From Candidatus Hermodarchaeota archaeon (GTDB taxonomy: Archaea > Asgardarchaeota > Hermodarchaeia > Hermodarchaeales > Hermodarchaeaceae), in assembly GCA_016840065.1 (NCBI GenBank), contig JAEOTB010000037.1:27670-91669 (forward strand): a stretch of DNA of 64,000 nucleotides, given 5' to 3'. Shown piece by piece: positions 10,170 to 19,836 of this stretch (position 1 is its first letter; every line of letters begins with the position of its first letter). A program made the translations under genes and the position numbers. The notes under the pieces were generated by a model. That model was given only the letters and a program-made list of their open reading frames with translations, searched no databases and had not been told where the DNA came from.

Positions 10170-11573
10170 TTGTCAGAGAGTAGCGATGACAGTTCTGGTC
10201 CACCAGTAGCAGAAGTGAAAAAGAAAGGAAAAACCACGACAATCATCGTGTTTTGTTTCGTGTTCATCATTGCTTGGATGCCACTGGTGATCAGTATAAC
10301 TGGTGTCGGTGATGTCGATACTATGAGCTACTCCATGTACAGCGATGGCTACAATGGCTGCTCCCAACTTAGAAATACCCTCCAAGGAACAGGAGGATTT
10401 GAGGTTCATCCCTTAATCAGCTCACTTAGTGTTGTTAATGGGATTAACCGAAATAGTGTCCTCTGCGTTTTAGGCCCAACACTCGACTTCTCGATTATTG
10501 AGGCGTCCGCGCTCATCGACTTCTTTGTGAGTGGCTCATGTCTAATCATCGCTGATGACTTCGGTAGTGGAAACCGAATTCTTGATAACCTAGCACTTCT
10601 TATCCCTCCACAATATTTTCCCTCAGAACCGTTTGGGTTCACTTTAAGGTCTGCTGTTCGTTTTGAGCAGCGTCTTCTTCTTGACGCAGGATCAAATGAT
10701 GATGGGAAACCTCTGCTACCTGCGATCACAAGCTTCAACGACGGTGGAGCCATTTTCCAAACAACACAAAGAGTGGTAATGAATTACGCCACAGGAATCC
10801 AAGGAATCGGAGGGAACTTCACAGTAATCGCCACTTCCTCTCCTAACTCTTGGGTCACCTCTGATTGGAACAATCCAGCATATGACCCTGAAAGAGGTGA
10901 CACTGCAGGGCCCTTTACTCTGATAGGGGTTCTGAGTGTTGCTAATGGATTAATTGTACTTGTTAGTGATCCTAGTATCTTCATCAATGATATGATAGAT
11001 CGTGCTGATAACAGAAGTTTCGCGTTGGAATTATTCACCTACCTTGCCGAACAGACAAACACGAACACGATTATAATCGATCATAATCATTTGTCTTGGA
11101 GTCCTCTATCACCTGTACTTTATGTTGGTCTAGTGATGGGTCAGATAACCTATTTGTCAACGAATTGGCTGCTAGCACCTTTGGCACCGATAATGGCGAT
11201 TTGGATGGTGAGAAAGTGGGTTACATTTGGGCGACCGAAGGAGGAGGAACCTAGCGAGGTGTACAGGCTCAGGGGACAGACAGCGTTCAGAGCTGAGTTA
11301 AATCGCTATCTTCAAAGCGAGCAATATGATGATGCAATTCAGGTGATGTATACTCAACTAAAACGAGAACTTGTACGGCGGCACAGTCTTCGAGGATTCG
11401 ATATATCAAGACTTCTAGCGGCGAGGTCAGGTTCTCTCCCTGAACGAGAATTATCACTCCTGAAAGACGATTTGGAAGCTTTGGAAAAAGCAACAGGAGC
11501 AAGGCGGCGCATTGACCGCAGCAAGTTCCTCGACCTATTTTGGAGAATAAAACGAATTAGAGAAAAATACTGA
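10170..11573 (+). CDS. DUF4350-type membrane protein
   Basis: N-terminal TM, IDFFVSGSCLIIADDFGSGNRILDNL, C-terminal TM; TTG start after TTGGAGG; position between transglutaminase and MoxR genes. Confidence 0.7.
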   Translation: MSESSDDSSGPPVAEVKKKGKTTTIIVFCFVFIIAWMPLVISITGVGDVDTMSYSMYSDGYNGCSQLRNTLQGTGGFEVHPLISSLSVVNGINRNSVLCVLGPTLDFSIIEASALIDFFVSGSCLIIADDFGSGNRILDNLALLIPPQYFPSEPFGFTLRSAVRFEQRLLLDAGSNDDGKPLLPAITSFNDGGAIFQTTQRVVMNYATGIQGIGGNFTVIATSSPNSWVTSDWNNPAYDPERGDTAGPFTLIGVLSVANGLIVLVSDPSIFINDMIDRADNRSFALELFTYLAEQTNTNTIIIDHNHLSWSPLSPVLYVGLVMGQITYLSTNWLLAPLAPIMAIWMVRKWVTFGRPKEEEPSEVYRLRGQTAFRAELNRYLQSEQYDDAIQVMYTQLKRELVRRHSLRGFDISRLLAARSGSLPERELSLLKDDLEALEKATGARRRIDRSKFLDLFWRIKRIREKY

Positions 11574-11671
11574 GAACAACTGAAATATCACAATGAAAAC
11601 TGATTATCATTGAAAAAAATAACGAGAAGTTTTTGTGTATTGAATAGAGAAGTAATGAAGGATGTAAGAAT

Positions 11672-12714
11672 ATGAGTGAACCTCCATCAACCCCAACTCC
11701 CCCTCCTCCAGCAGAACCTGCACCCCCTCCAGTAGAATCATCTGGAATGACAATAGCCGAAGTCCGTAGCCACGCTACACGAATACTCGACGAAGTAAAC
11801 AAACTAGTAGTCGGGAAGCGCCACTTACTTCAGAATATACTGATTGGTCTGCTCAGCGGCGGGCACATCCTGCTAGAGGGCGTTTAAGGAACGCTCGGCA
11901 AAAAGGTGTTCCCGGTATTGCCAAGACGTATGCAGCTAATACATTCGCGCAAGCTGTTGGTTGTTTGTTCAAACGAGTCCAATTCACTCCAGACCTCTTA
12001 CCTGTTGACGTGACTGGGCATTCAATCTTTAATCCTAGCTCCGGTGAGTTTTCTCTCCGAAAAGGTCCAGTCTTTACAAACGTTCTCTTAGCTGACGAGA
12101 TTAACCGCTCCCCGCCAAAAACCCAATCGTCTCTACTTGAAGCTATGCAGGAAAAGCAAGTTACTATCGAGGGAACGACACTCCCCCTGCCCCACCCATT
12201 TATGGTTCTAGCGACACAAAATCCAATCGAACTTGAGGGGACCTATCCTCTTCCCGAAGCGCAAGTTGACCGTTTTCTCTTCAAACTTCACGTCGATTAT
12301 CCTTCTGAAACAGAGGAGGTAGAAATTCTTCGTCGGAGACATATCGGAGTAGGAAGTCGGGTAGACGCTGTAGTAAACCCGAACATCATTTTACGGATGC
12401 AGAGTACAATAAGAGAAGTGTTTGTCGAACCGCACATTTTGAACTACATAAGAGACATAGTCGTGCGGACTCGGAATGACCCTCAAATCCTCATCGGCGG
12501 CTCCCCACGTGCCTCAATTGTTCTCTTAGAAACCTCGAAAGCCCACGCCGCGTTACAAGGCAGAGACTTTGTAACACCAGACGACATAAAGATGCTAGTA
12601 CGCCATACCTTGAACCATCGCTTAATTCTGAAACCTGAAGCAGAACTTGAGGGCGCTTCGGTCCACTCTGTAATCGATCGCATACTCCGTCAGATTGGAG
12701 TACCGGGAGCATAG
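11672..12714 (+). CDS. MoxR-family AAA+ ATPase, interrupted by a predicted 26-nt BHB intron (exons 11672..11876 and 11903..12714)
   Basis: ORFs 11672..11887 (...GGHILLEGV) and 11965..12714 ([17 protein letters not shown]...) are two parts of one MoxR protein. Removing 11877..11902 gives ...[34 protein letters not shown]... in frame (338 aa). Confidence 0.88.
11877..11902 (+). other. Predicted 26-nt bulge-helix-bulge intron in the MoxR ATPase gene
   Basis: AGGGCGTTTAAGGAACGCTCGGCAAA: inner stem GGGCGTT/AACGCTC (loop TAAGG), central helix TGCT/GGCA, bulges AG^A and AA^A. Splicing gives ctg cta gaa ggt gtt ccc ggt = LLEGVPG. Confidence 0.82.
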
Positions 12715-12720
12715 ACCCAA

Positions 12721-14043
12721 ATGTTCAGCGAGAGAGGCCGTACTGTTCTTCTCATCGGAATATTCGTACTAGTCGGGGGTTTCGCCTTCACAAACTACTT
12801 CCTGACACTCCTAGGTATCTTCCTAATTGTAGGATCAGTTGTAACCTCACCATATTTCCAACTTACAATGCCCTTAGAAAGTTTACAGGTCACACGGGAA
12901 ATAGACAAGGCTAACTTCTTTCAGGGAGACTTCATCCACATCAAACTCGCAATAAGAAACACTGGACGAAGTCGGATTGACTCCATACGTATCTTCGATG
13001 TATATCCTGATATTTTCAGACTAGTTCTGGGGAAAAACGAGCTAGTCACACGAATCGACGCAGGACAAACAATAAAGTTTTCCTATATTATGCAGGGAAC
13101 ACTCCGGGGAAAATATACAATTGGACCCACGAAGTTCCAGATACATGACAGGCTTGAGTTCAGGTTCGAAGAGCTATCGGCAGAAAACCTAGATGAGATA
13201 TTGATTTACCCAAGTTACCAAGACGCGCGGATTATGGAATCCCTTGCTGCACGGCGAAGGGTAGGTTACGCATTTGGTATTCATAAAACTCGGCAGAAAA
13301 TGGGTTCAGAGGATTTTGTAGGTATTCGTCGTTTTGTGAGTGGTGATGAATCTAGAAGGATAGATTGGAAAGCAGTAGCGCGTACTCACAAATTAATGGT
13401 GCGCGAGTACGAAACAGAGCGAAACATGAGAGTCTTCATAATTTTGGATTGTGGAGATACGATGAGTGCGGGAAAGGCTGAGAACAGTAAACTTGAGTAT
13501 GCGATTCGTGCAGCACTTCTCCTTGCGAAAGCTGCGATGGAGCGTAAGGACAAGGTGGGGCTACTGGCCTGGTCTACCAGCCAAGATACCTATCTTAAAC
13601 CTAGTCTTGGGGAGGGCCATTATTATCGACTCCTCGACATCTTGGCTGCTATAGAAGCAGGAGGAGAGTTTGATTTAGCTGCTGCAGTACAATTCGTCGC
13701 AGCGCATGTAACACAGCAGAGCTTCTTCATCATCCTTTCAGATTGTGAAGCAAATAGAGCCCAGCTTGAGAAGGGTGTCAGATTGATTCGCGGTCACAAG
13801 CACCACGCTATAATTATCGCGCCTTTCGGTCCATGGTTCGAAATAGAGGATGTATACCTTTCACCAGTTGAACGTGCATTGGGTGAGGCAATAGTATACA
13901 AATTACTTGAAGAGCGCCGTGCCCTCTCACAGAGCTTCCGACGCGTAGGAGTTCCAATTATTGATGTGGGTCCTGGTGACATTTTACCGACACTACTAAG
14001 TGAATACCTGAAGGCAAAGAAGAAGGGAGTTGCACAAATCTAG
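12721..14043 (+). CDS. DUF58 domain-containing protein
   Basis: Two N-terminal TMs, GSEDFVGIRRFVSGDESRRIDWKAVARTHKLMVREYE signature, vWA-like C-terminus. Confidence 0.9.
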   Translation: MFSERGRTVLLIGIFVLVGGFAFTNYFLTLLGIFLIVGSVVTSPYFQLTMPLESLQVTREIDKANFFQGDFIHIKLAIRNTGRSRIDSIRIFDVYPDIFRLVLGKNELVTRIDAGQTIKFSYIMQGTLRGKYTIGPTKFQIHDRLEFRFEELSAENLDEILIYPSYQDARIMESLAARRRVGYAFGIHKTRQKMGSEDFVGIRRFVSGDESRRIDWKAVARTHKLMVREYETERNMRVFIILDCGDTMSAGKAENSKLEYAIRAALLLAKAAMERKDKVGLLAWSTSQDTYLKPSLGEGHYYRLLDILAAIEAGGEFDLAAAVQFVAAHVTQQSFFIILSDCEANRAQLEKGVRLIRGHKHHAIIIAPFGPWFEIEDVYLSPVERALGEAIVYKLLEERRALSQSFRRVGVPIIDVGPGDILPTLLSEYLKAKKKGVAQI

Positions 14044-14091
14044 ATAGGTGGTTAGCATGGAGGTGAAAACAGCATTTCGCGAATAACTCTT

Positions 14092-15294
14092 TTGGCGCTT
14101 CGGGGTGTAGCTGTCGTATCGTTCATAGTCTTTACTATGATTATTTTCTTGAACATCGATACTCAAGTCTGGAGTTCGCAGGTTCTAGTTACGTTTGCCA
14201 TAGAGGCCCGGAACTTCATAAGCACTCTAATCTCAATTCTTTCCTGGTTATTTGGACAATTACTTGGATGGTTATTTGGTCTTGGACATGAAGAGCTGAC
14301 ACAGATTTATGAGGCGACCAATGCATACTTCGCAGCACTGGGGTTTGGTAGTGTTCGAACCCTTGACCAAGCCATCCCAGCATTTCTCAGCAGCCTCTAC
14401 TACCTCGGTTTTCAGCTACTCTTTCTGGCAGCGATCCTTGCAGGCATATTATCCCTATTCCGAATCAGCGGGCGGCTCACATCAATGTGCTTTGTCTCAA
14501 TGATAGGGCTAGCCATGCTCGGAGCTGCTGCCCCCTCACTAACATTTCTAGAAACCTCCACCAGCTTCTTTGGAGCCAACTGGAGTGCAGATTCGAGCAT
14601 CTTCTTAGATCCCGGAGCATTCTTTACTTCCACAATTTTCCTTGTATCGATAATTTGTTACATCTATCTTGAAGCATCATATCAGGTTGTTTATTTTCAC
14701 TCGCTTCTTGAGCCTCCCTCCATTAGAGAGGTACAACTCCGACGTCAATTATCAAGGCTCCGAGCTGATGCAGAACGAGAGGTTCCAGTCAGGAGTGACG
14801 AAGAGATTCCTGTCCCCAAGGTACTTCAGCGGATGTTGGGTTCCGAAGCCTTTAGGGTGATGCGGGAGGTTATTGGAAGGAAATTACTGCGCCGCGAATG
14901 GCTAATTGAATTAGAAGAGGCTCATGAAATTCGGCGATTAAATTCCTTTGTAGATAATTTGTTTCGAGTTGACGTTGAAGCAGAGTTGACCTTAACTGCT
15001 CGTGCAGCTACTCCCTCGCTCTCAAAAATGGCGGTTCTCTCACTTGTTTCCACCGTGCTTCGTTTTGCAGGTATCATCGTTGTTGCCTACTTGTCCTTTT
15101 ATCCACTTTTCTTCATTGGGAGCATTGCTCCCTCGGTCATAATAGAATCTATCGATTTCCAATTCCTTACTGAAAAAATCATTATCCTCCTTCTACCCTT
15201 GTGCTTACTCTTTCCTCTTGCTTCAACTATTATCAGTCGTCTCCGTCAACGTAATTCCCAATCAGAGGACACTACAAGTCAATCACAACAATAG
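14092..15294 (+). CDS. Multi-TM membrane protein of the MoxR/DUF58 cluster
   Basis: Long hydrophobic ORF contiguous with the cluster; start codon uncertain (see findings). Confidence 0.65.
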   Translation: MALRGVAVVSFIVFTMIIFLNIDTQVWSSQVLVTFAIEARNFISTLISILSWLFGQLLGWLFGLGHEELTQIYEATNAYFAALGFGSVRTLDQAIPAFLSSLYYLGFQLLFLAAILAGILSLFRISGRLTSMCFVSMIGLAMLGAAAPSLTFLETSTSFFGANWSADSSIFLDPGAFFTSTIFLVSIICYIYLEASYQVVYFHSLLEPPSIREVQLRRQLSRLRADAEREVPVRSDEEIPVPKVLQRMLGSEAFRVMREVIGRKLLRREWLIELEEAHEIRRLNSFVDNLFRVDVEAELTLTARAATPSLSKMAVLSLVSTVLRFAGIIVVAYLSFYPLFFIGSIAPSVIIESIDFQFLTEKIIILLLPLCLLFPLASTIISRLRQRNSQSEDTTSQSQQ

Positions 15295-15751
15295 CTCGTT
15301 GTGATGCACTTTCAGCAACAGATACAGCTAGTTGGTGTACATTTGGGAACTCTTGTTTTAAAACCGACCCTAACTTTGTAGCAAGAATCTTTGCTAACTC
15401 TTCCGCAGTTGTTTCAATAACGTCTAGTACTAAGACATCCTTTGTCGGAAAGGAGTATTCCCTTTCAGGAGTTTTAACCTCGGTATGTTCTCCTCTAGTT
15501 GAGATTTTAATTTGAGAGGAGTGGGCTGGTAGAAGGAGCCGGTGGTCCCATTCTTTACACAATAATCGTAGATGCTCCTTTACGACACGGAAATCAACAA
15601 CCATTCCTTGAGAGTCGATTTCACCACTTATCCGGACTGAGACTTGGTAATTGTGCCCATGCAGTCGTTCACATTTACCTCCTTCACTAACAAAATGGCC
15701 TGCCGAGAAGTCGATGCCCGATACTTCTATCAAAGTCTCTTTAATCATCAC
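15272..15751 (-). CDS. 6-pyruvoyl-tetrahydropterin synthase/QueD family protein
   Basis: FSAGHFVSEGGKCERLHGHNYQVSVRI (Cys-x3-His-Gly-His) and C-terminal VSVAESASQRAIV. Confidence 0.9.
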   Translation of the reverse strand: MMIKETLIEVSGIDFSAGHFVSEGGKCERLHGHNYQVSVRISGEIDSQGMVVDFRVVKEHLRLLCKEWDHRLLLPAHSSQIKISTRGEHTEVKTPEREYSFPTKDVLVLDVIETTAEELAKILATKLGSVLKQEFPNVHQLAVSVAESASQRAIVVIDL

Positions 15752-15833
15752 TATTCACAACTGATTCTTTATACATCTATTTTGGTCTAAAGGGTAGAAA
15801 AAGAGGAGGGGAGCGCCCACCAGGGGCGCGGTT

Positions 15834-17504
15834 TTACATCATTCCTGGAGGCATACCACCCATTCCTGGAGGCATACCACCCATTCCAGGGGGCATACCA
15901 CCGGGACCACCAGGAGGAGCTGCACTTCGTTTAGAAGCTATGACATCGTCGATTCGGAGAATAAGAGCAGCTGCCTCTGTAGCTGAACGGAGCGCGTGTG
16001 TTTTCACTCGTAAAGGTTCAATGACACCTGCCTGTAGCATATCCTTGGTTTTTCCTTCGAAGACATCCACACCGATATTCGTCTTGTTTGAACCGTGATC
16101 AGAGCGGAGTTCAACGATTATATCTATTGGATCATGCCCAGCGTTCTCTGCTAATGTCTTGGGAATGATTTCCACTGCGTCAGCAAATTTCCTCACTGTT
16201 ATCTGATCGCGTCCCTTGAGAGAACGGGCATACTCACGCAGGCGTGTTGCTACTTCGATTTCAGGCGCGCCACCACCTGGTACCACTTTGCCATCCTCAA
16301 TGGCATCTCGAACAACGCAGATAGCGTCACGGAAGGCTCGCTCAGCTTCGTCAACAACTCTCTCAGTACCGCCACGAAGGAGGATACACACAGATTTTGG
16401 ATCAGTGCATTCAACGACGAAGACCATCTTGTCATCACCGACTTTGCGCTCCTCTACGAGACCGCACTCACCTAAATCTTGAGCAGTCAGGTGAAGAACT
16501 GAAGAAACGGTACGCCCACCAGTAGCCCGGGCAAGCGCCTCCATATCGCTTTTCTTGATGCGACGGACAGCTAGAATACCTTCTTTAGCGAGGTAGTGTT
16601 GGACTTTATCATCAATACCTTTCTGGCAGAAAACCACGTTTGCACCTGTTTCCTTAATCTTATCTGCGATGTTTTTCAACATCCTTGCTTCCTCTTCGAG
16701 GAATGCCTTCATTTGTTCAGGATCAGTGATTCGGATTTCTGCATCCATCTCTGTCTTCTCGACTTCCAACGAAGCGTTGAGAAGTGCAATCTTGGCACCC
16801 TTAATCATCGTTGGCATTTCTGAATGGACAACTTCTTTATCAATAATCAAACCCCGAATAAGTTGGGTCTCATCGAGTGAGCCACCCTCCTTCTTCTCCA
16901 CCTTGATGTGATCGATGTCTGCAACAATTCCTTTCGGAGTTTTTTCAGCTATTTGCAGCACTGCATCAACGGCAATGGGACTAAGAGAGTCCACCTCAGA
17001 AAAGACTAGCTTGCTAGCCATCGAAGTGTTCACAATTTGTAAGAGCTTTTCCCGGTCTTCCATTGAACAGGGAATACTCATACTTTCAAGAACTTCATCA
17101 GCTTTCTCAACCGCTTTCCTGTAACCAGAGATGATTACAGAAGAATGGATGTTCAATGTCAACATTGTTTGCGCTTGCTTGAGAAGTTCACCACAGAGAA
17201 TAACAGCGGTAGTGGTACCATCACCCACTTCAGCATCTTGAGCTTTTGCGACCTGCACTAGCATTTTGGCTGCTGGGTGCTGCACCTCAATCTCGTCGAG
17301 GATTGTAGCGCCGTCATTAGTAATTGTGACATCTCCTAGGCTATCCACTAGCATCTTGTCTTGACCACGAGGTCCAAGTGATGAGCGGATAGCATCAGCC
17401 AAGGCGCGAATGGCCATGATGTTGTTATAGCGGGCATCCCGGCCGCGAGATCTTTCAGTACCTTCTTTCAGTATGATTACAGGTACTCCGGATAACTGAG
17501 ACAT
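15834..17504 (-). CDS. Thermosome subunit (group II chaperonin)
   Basis: [43 protein letters not shown], Gly/Met-rich tail [22 protein letters not shown]. Confidence 0.97.
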   Translation of the reverse strand: MSQLSGVPVIILKEGTERSRGRDARYNNIMAIRALADAIRSSLGPRGQDKMLVDSLGDVTITNDGATILDEIEVQHPAAKMLVQVAKAQDAEVGDGTTTAVILCGELLKQAQTMLTLNIHSSVIISGYRKAVEKADEVLESMSIPCSMEDREKLLQIVNTSMASKLVFSEVDSLSPIAVDAVLQIAEKTPKGIVADIDHIKVEKKEGGSLDETQLIRGLIIDKEVVHSEMPTMIKGAKIALLNASLEVEKTEMDAEIRITDPEQMKAFLEEEARMLKNIADKIKETGANVVFCQKGIDDKVQHYLAKEGILAVRRIKKSDMEALARATGGRTVSSVLHLTAQDLGECGLVEERKVGDDKMVFVVECTDPKSVCILLRGGTERVVDEAERAFRDAICVVRDAIEDGKVVPGGGAPEIEVATRLREYARSLKGRDQITVRKFADAVEIIPKTLAENAGHDPIDIIVELRSDHGSNKTNIGVDVFEGKTKDMLQAGVIEPLRVKTHALRSATEAAALILRIDDVIASKRSAAPPGGPGGMPPGMGGMPPGMGGMPPGMM

Positions 17505-17684
17505 TTTTATGGTTCCTCAATTAGCTTGAATCGGTTCGGCAATCCTTGCACTTCAATAAAAGTCTTACGTAACTGCGACGAGGAAATGCTAATTCAGACT
17601 TCAATCTTGTACGTAGTAGTTAGCAATGACCCTCGATACATTATGTTGTCTTGGATTAGATAGTCCACGACGCCAGTTTCTTGT

Positions 17685-18287
17685 TTACAATTCGCTAAGA
17701 GATTCAAATTCCCAATCGGGGAATATATTGCGAAGCAGTTGCACGACTCCTCGAGACAGAAATACTATTTCCATCATAAATGCCATTGCAAGAATCTCAA
17801 TCCATGCTTTTAGAGAAATCCCGAGAGCTATAACAAACCCAGTGGCAGCATCTGGAGGCCAGCCGAATAATGGCATTACATTCACGAAGAGCCAGATGGT
17901 GAAGAAGCATTCAGGGATGTAGCTGACTGTTACTGCTACTAGTGGGCGCTTTACATAGCGCTGGATGATACCGCAGAATCCTCCGGTTAACGCCTTCCCA
18001 AAAGGAAGAGCGATTAGACCAAAAACGCCTAGTTGTCCATGAGTAAAACCGAATGCGAATCCAGGATAAATCCCGACAATGGCTCCTGTAATTAAACCGA
18101 CAAGTGGTCCACCAGGAATCGCAGCGAGGAACGTTCCAACATGAGAGAAGTCTAGATCGATTCCTGGCGCTATAGAAGGTAGGAACTCGATAGTTATGAT
18201 GGCTAGAGCTGTACCTAATGCAGCCATAATCGCGATATAAGCTATTGCCTTTGATGTGAGACGTCTTTCTGTCTTCAGCTTTGGCAT
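17685..18287 (-). CDS. ECF-transporter S-component-like membrane protein
   Basis: About five TM helices, GTFLAAIPGGPLVGLITGAIVGIYPG, N-terminal charged region; resembles ECF substrate-binding subunits. Confidence 0.65.
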   Translation of the reverse strand: MPKLKTERRLTSKAIAYIAIMAALGTALAIITIEFLPSIAPGIDLDFSHVGTFLAAIPGGPLVGLITGAIVGIYPGFAFGFTHGQLGVFGLIALPFGKALTGGFCGIIQRYVKRPLVAVTVSYIPECFFTIWLFVNVMPLFGWPPDAATGFVIALGISLKAWIEILAMAFMMEIVFLSRGVVQLLRNIFPDWEFESLSEL

Positions 18288-18429
18288 GGCGTTTCCTCCC
18301 GTTGAGAGTTATCTTTGGTTTGCTCTCCCTATTTAAGAGATGCTACTCATCAAAGTGTATGAGTTGTTTGTAGAGTTAGGGAAAGTTATATCTGATTGTT
18401 TACCCGCGACTGAAGAGAGGTTGACTTCC

Positions 18430-19833
18430 ATGCCTACTTTTCGCCATCCATTCCTCCCCAATGCAGATGAGCAGCAGAAAGAAATGCTCGCCAAGCTGGG
18501 TATAACTACCGTCGAAGAGCTGTTCAAAGATATTCCTTCGAAATTCAAGTTTAAGGGAAAAATGAAAATCCCTGTAGGACTATCTGAAACAGAGGTCCGC
18601 CGCCATATTGAGAAACTTTTAGAGAAAAATTCAAACCCAGCTTCTTTTCTTAGTTTCCTAGGGGGTGGAGTCTGGCCTCATATGATTCCTGAGGTGGTTC
18701 ATTCAGTCACAGGTCGTACTGAATTCTATACAGCCTACACACCATATCAGGCCGAGATAAGTCAAGGTATGCTACAAGCACTCTTTGAGTACCAGAGTCT
18801 TATAGCGGAGCTTGTGGATCTTCCAGTAGTAAATGCTTCAATGTACGACTGGGCAAGCTCGCTAGGAGAAGCGGCGCTTATGACGCGACGCCTTACAAAG
18901 CGCTCCGCCTTCCTCATCCCCGAGTTCATCGCACCTAATCGGCGAGCAGTCCTAACTACTTACACAGCGCCAACTGATATTAAAATAAAGAGTGTACCCA
19001 GCGACCCAGTTCAAGGTAAAACTGATTTAGAGCAACTAAAGGAGAAGATGAACAGCAATGTTGCGGGCATTTATATTGAGAACCCCGCATATTTAGGATA
19101 CTTGGAGCCAGATGTCGATGCAATTGCCGAAATAGCACATGACTCTGGTGCATTGTTTGTTGTAGGTGTAGATCCTATTTCATTGGGGATTATTCGTCCC
19201 CCAGGCAATTATGACGCTGATATTGTAATCGGGGAGGGGCAGCCACTAGGCAATAACGTATACTTTGGTGGATCCCTGTTGGGTCTATTTGCCTGTAAGG
19301 ATGACCGGAAAATATTGCGCCAGATGCCTGGAAGACTAATTGGATTGACCACCACAAAAGAGGGAGACAAAAGGGGATTTGTGATGACATTGCAAGCTCG
19401 AGAACAACATATACGGCGTGAGCGTGCAACATCGAACATCTGTTCAAATCAAGCCCTTTGTGCTGTAGCAGCAGCTGCTTACCTTTGCACCCTAGGACCC
19501 ACAGGGCTTCGGAAATTAGGAGAACGGATAATGCAGTTGCGGCATTACACTGAACAAAAACTATCCCGTGTTGAAGGGATTCTAGCACCACGGTTTCAGG
19601 CTTCACACTTCAAGGAGTTCGTATTTTCACTTGACGAAGCCACAGCCAAGCGATTCTCTATTCAAAAAATGATGGCCAAAATTAGCCAAGAGAGAATTCA
19701 AGGTGGAATTCCATTGAACAAGGAGTTCCCCAAGTTGAAGGAATCCGCGCTAGTTTGCGTCACTGAACTCCAAACTAAGGAGTCCATCGATAAATTTACC
19801 GCGTCAATTCAGCAAATCCTGGAGGTGAACTAA
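18430..19833 (+). CDS. gcvPA: Glycine dehydrogenase (decarboxylating) subunit 1
   Basis: MPTFRHPFLPNADEQQKEMLAKLGI..., FLGGGVWPHMIPEVVHSVTGRTEFYTAYTPYQAEISQGMLQALFEYQSLI. Confidence 0.95.
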   Translation: MPTFRHPFLPNADEQQKEMLAKLGITTVEELFKDIPSKFKFKGKMKIPVGLSETEVRRHIEKLLEKNSNPASFLSFLGGGVWPHMIPEVVHSVTGRTEFYTAYTPYQAEISQGMLQALFEYQSLIAELVDLPVVNASMYDWASSLGEAALMTRRLTKRSAFLIPEFIAPNRRAVLTTYTAPTDIKIKSVPSDPVQGKTDLEQLKEKMNSNVAGIYIENPAYLGYLEPDVDAIAEIAHDSGALFVVGVDPISLGIIRPPGNYDADIVIGEGQPLGNNVYFGGSLLGLFACKDDRKILRQMPGRLIGLTTTKEGDKRGFVMTLQAREQHIRRERATSNICSNQALCAVAAAAYLCTLGPTGLRKLGERIMQLRHYTEQKLSRVEGILAPRFQASHFKEFVFSLDEATAKRFSIQKMMAKISQERIQGGIPLNKEFPKLKESALVCVTELQTKESIDKFTASIQQILEVN

Positions 19834-19836
19834 CTA

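Noticed and set aside
11574-11671. Possible small RNA or extra gene between the DUF4350 and MoxR genes
   Set aside because: Only AT-rich spacer, with no convincing structure or ORF.
11887-11965. MoxR as two separate genes or a programmed frameshift
   Set aside because: Bases 11903..11964 already encode the missing MoxR peptide in frame with the second ORF, and the intervening 26 nt fold as a BHB. A simple +/-1 shift would leave extra non-conserved residues inside the P-loop.
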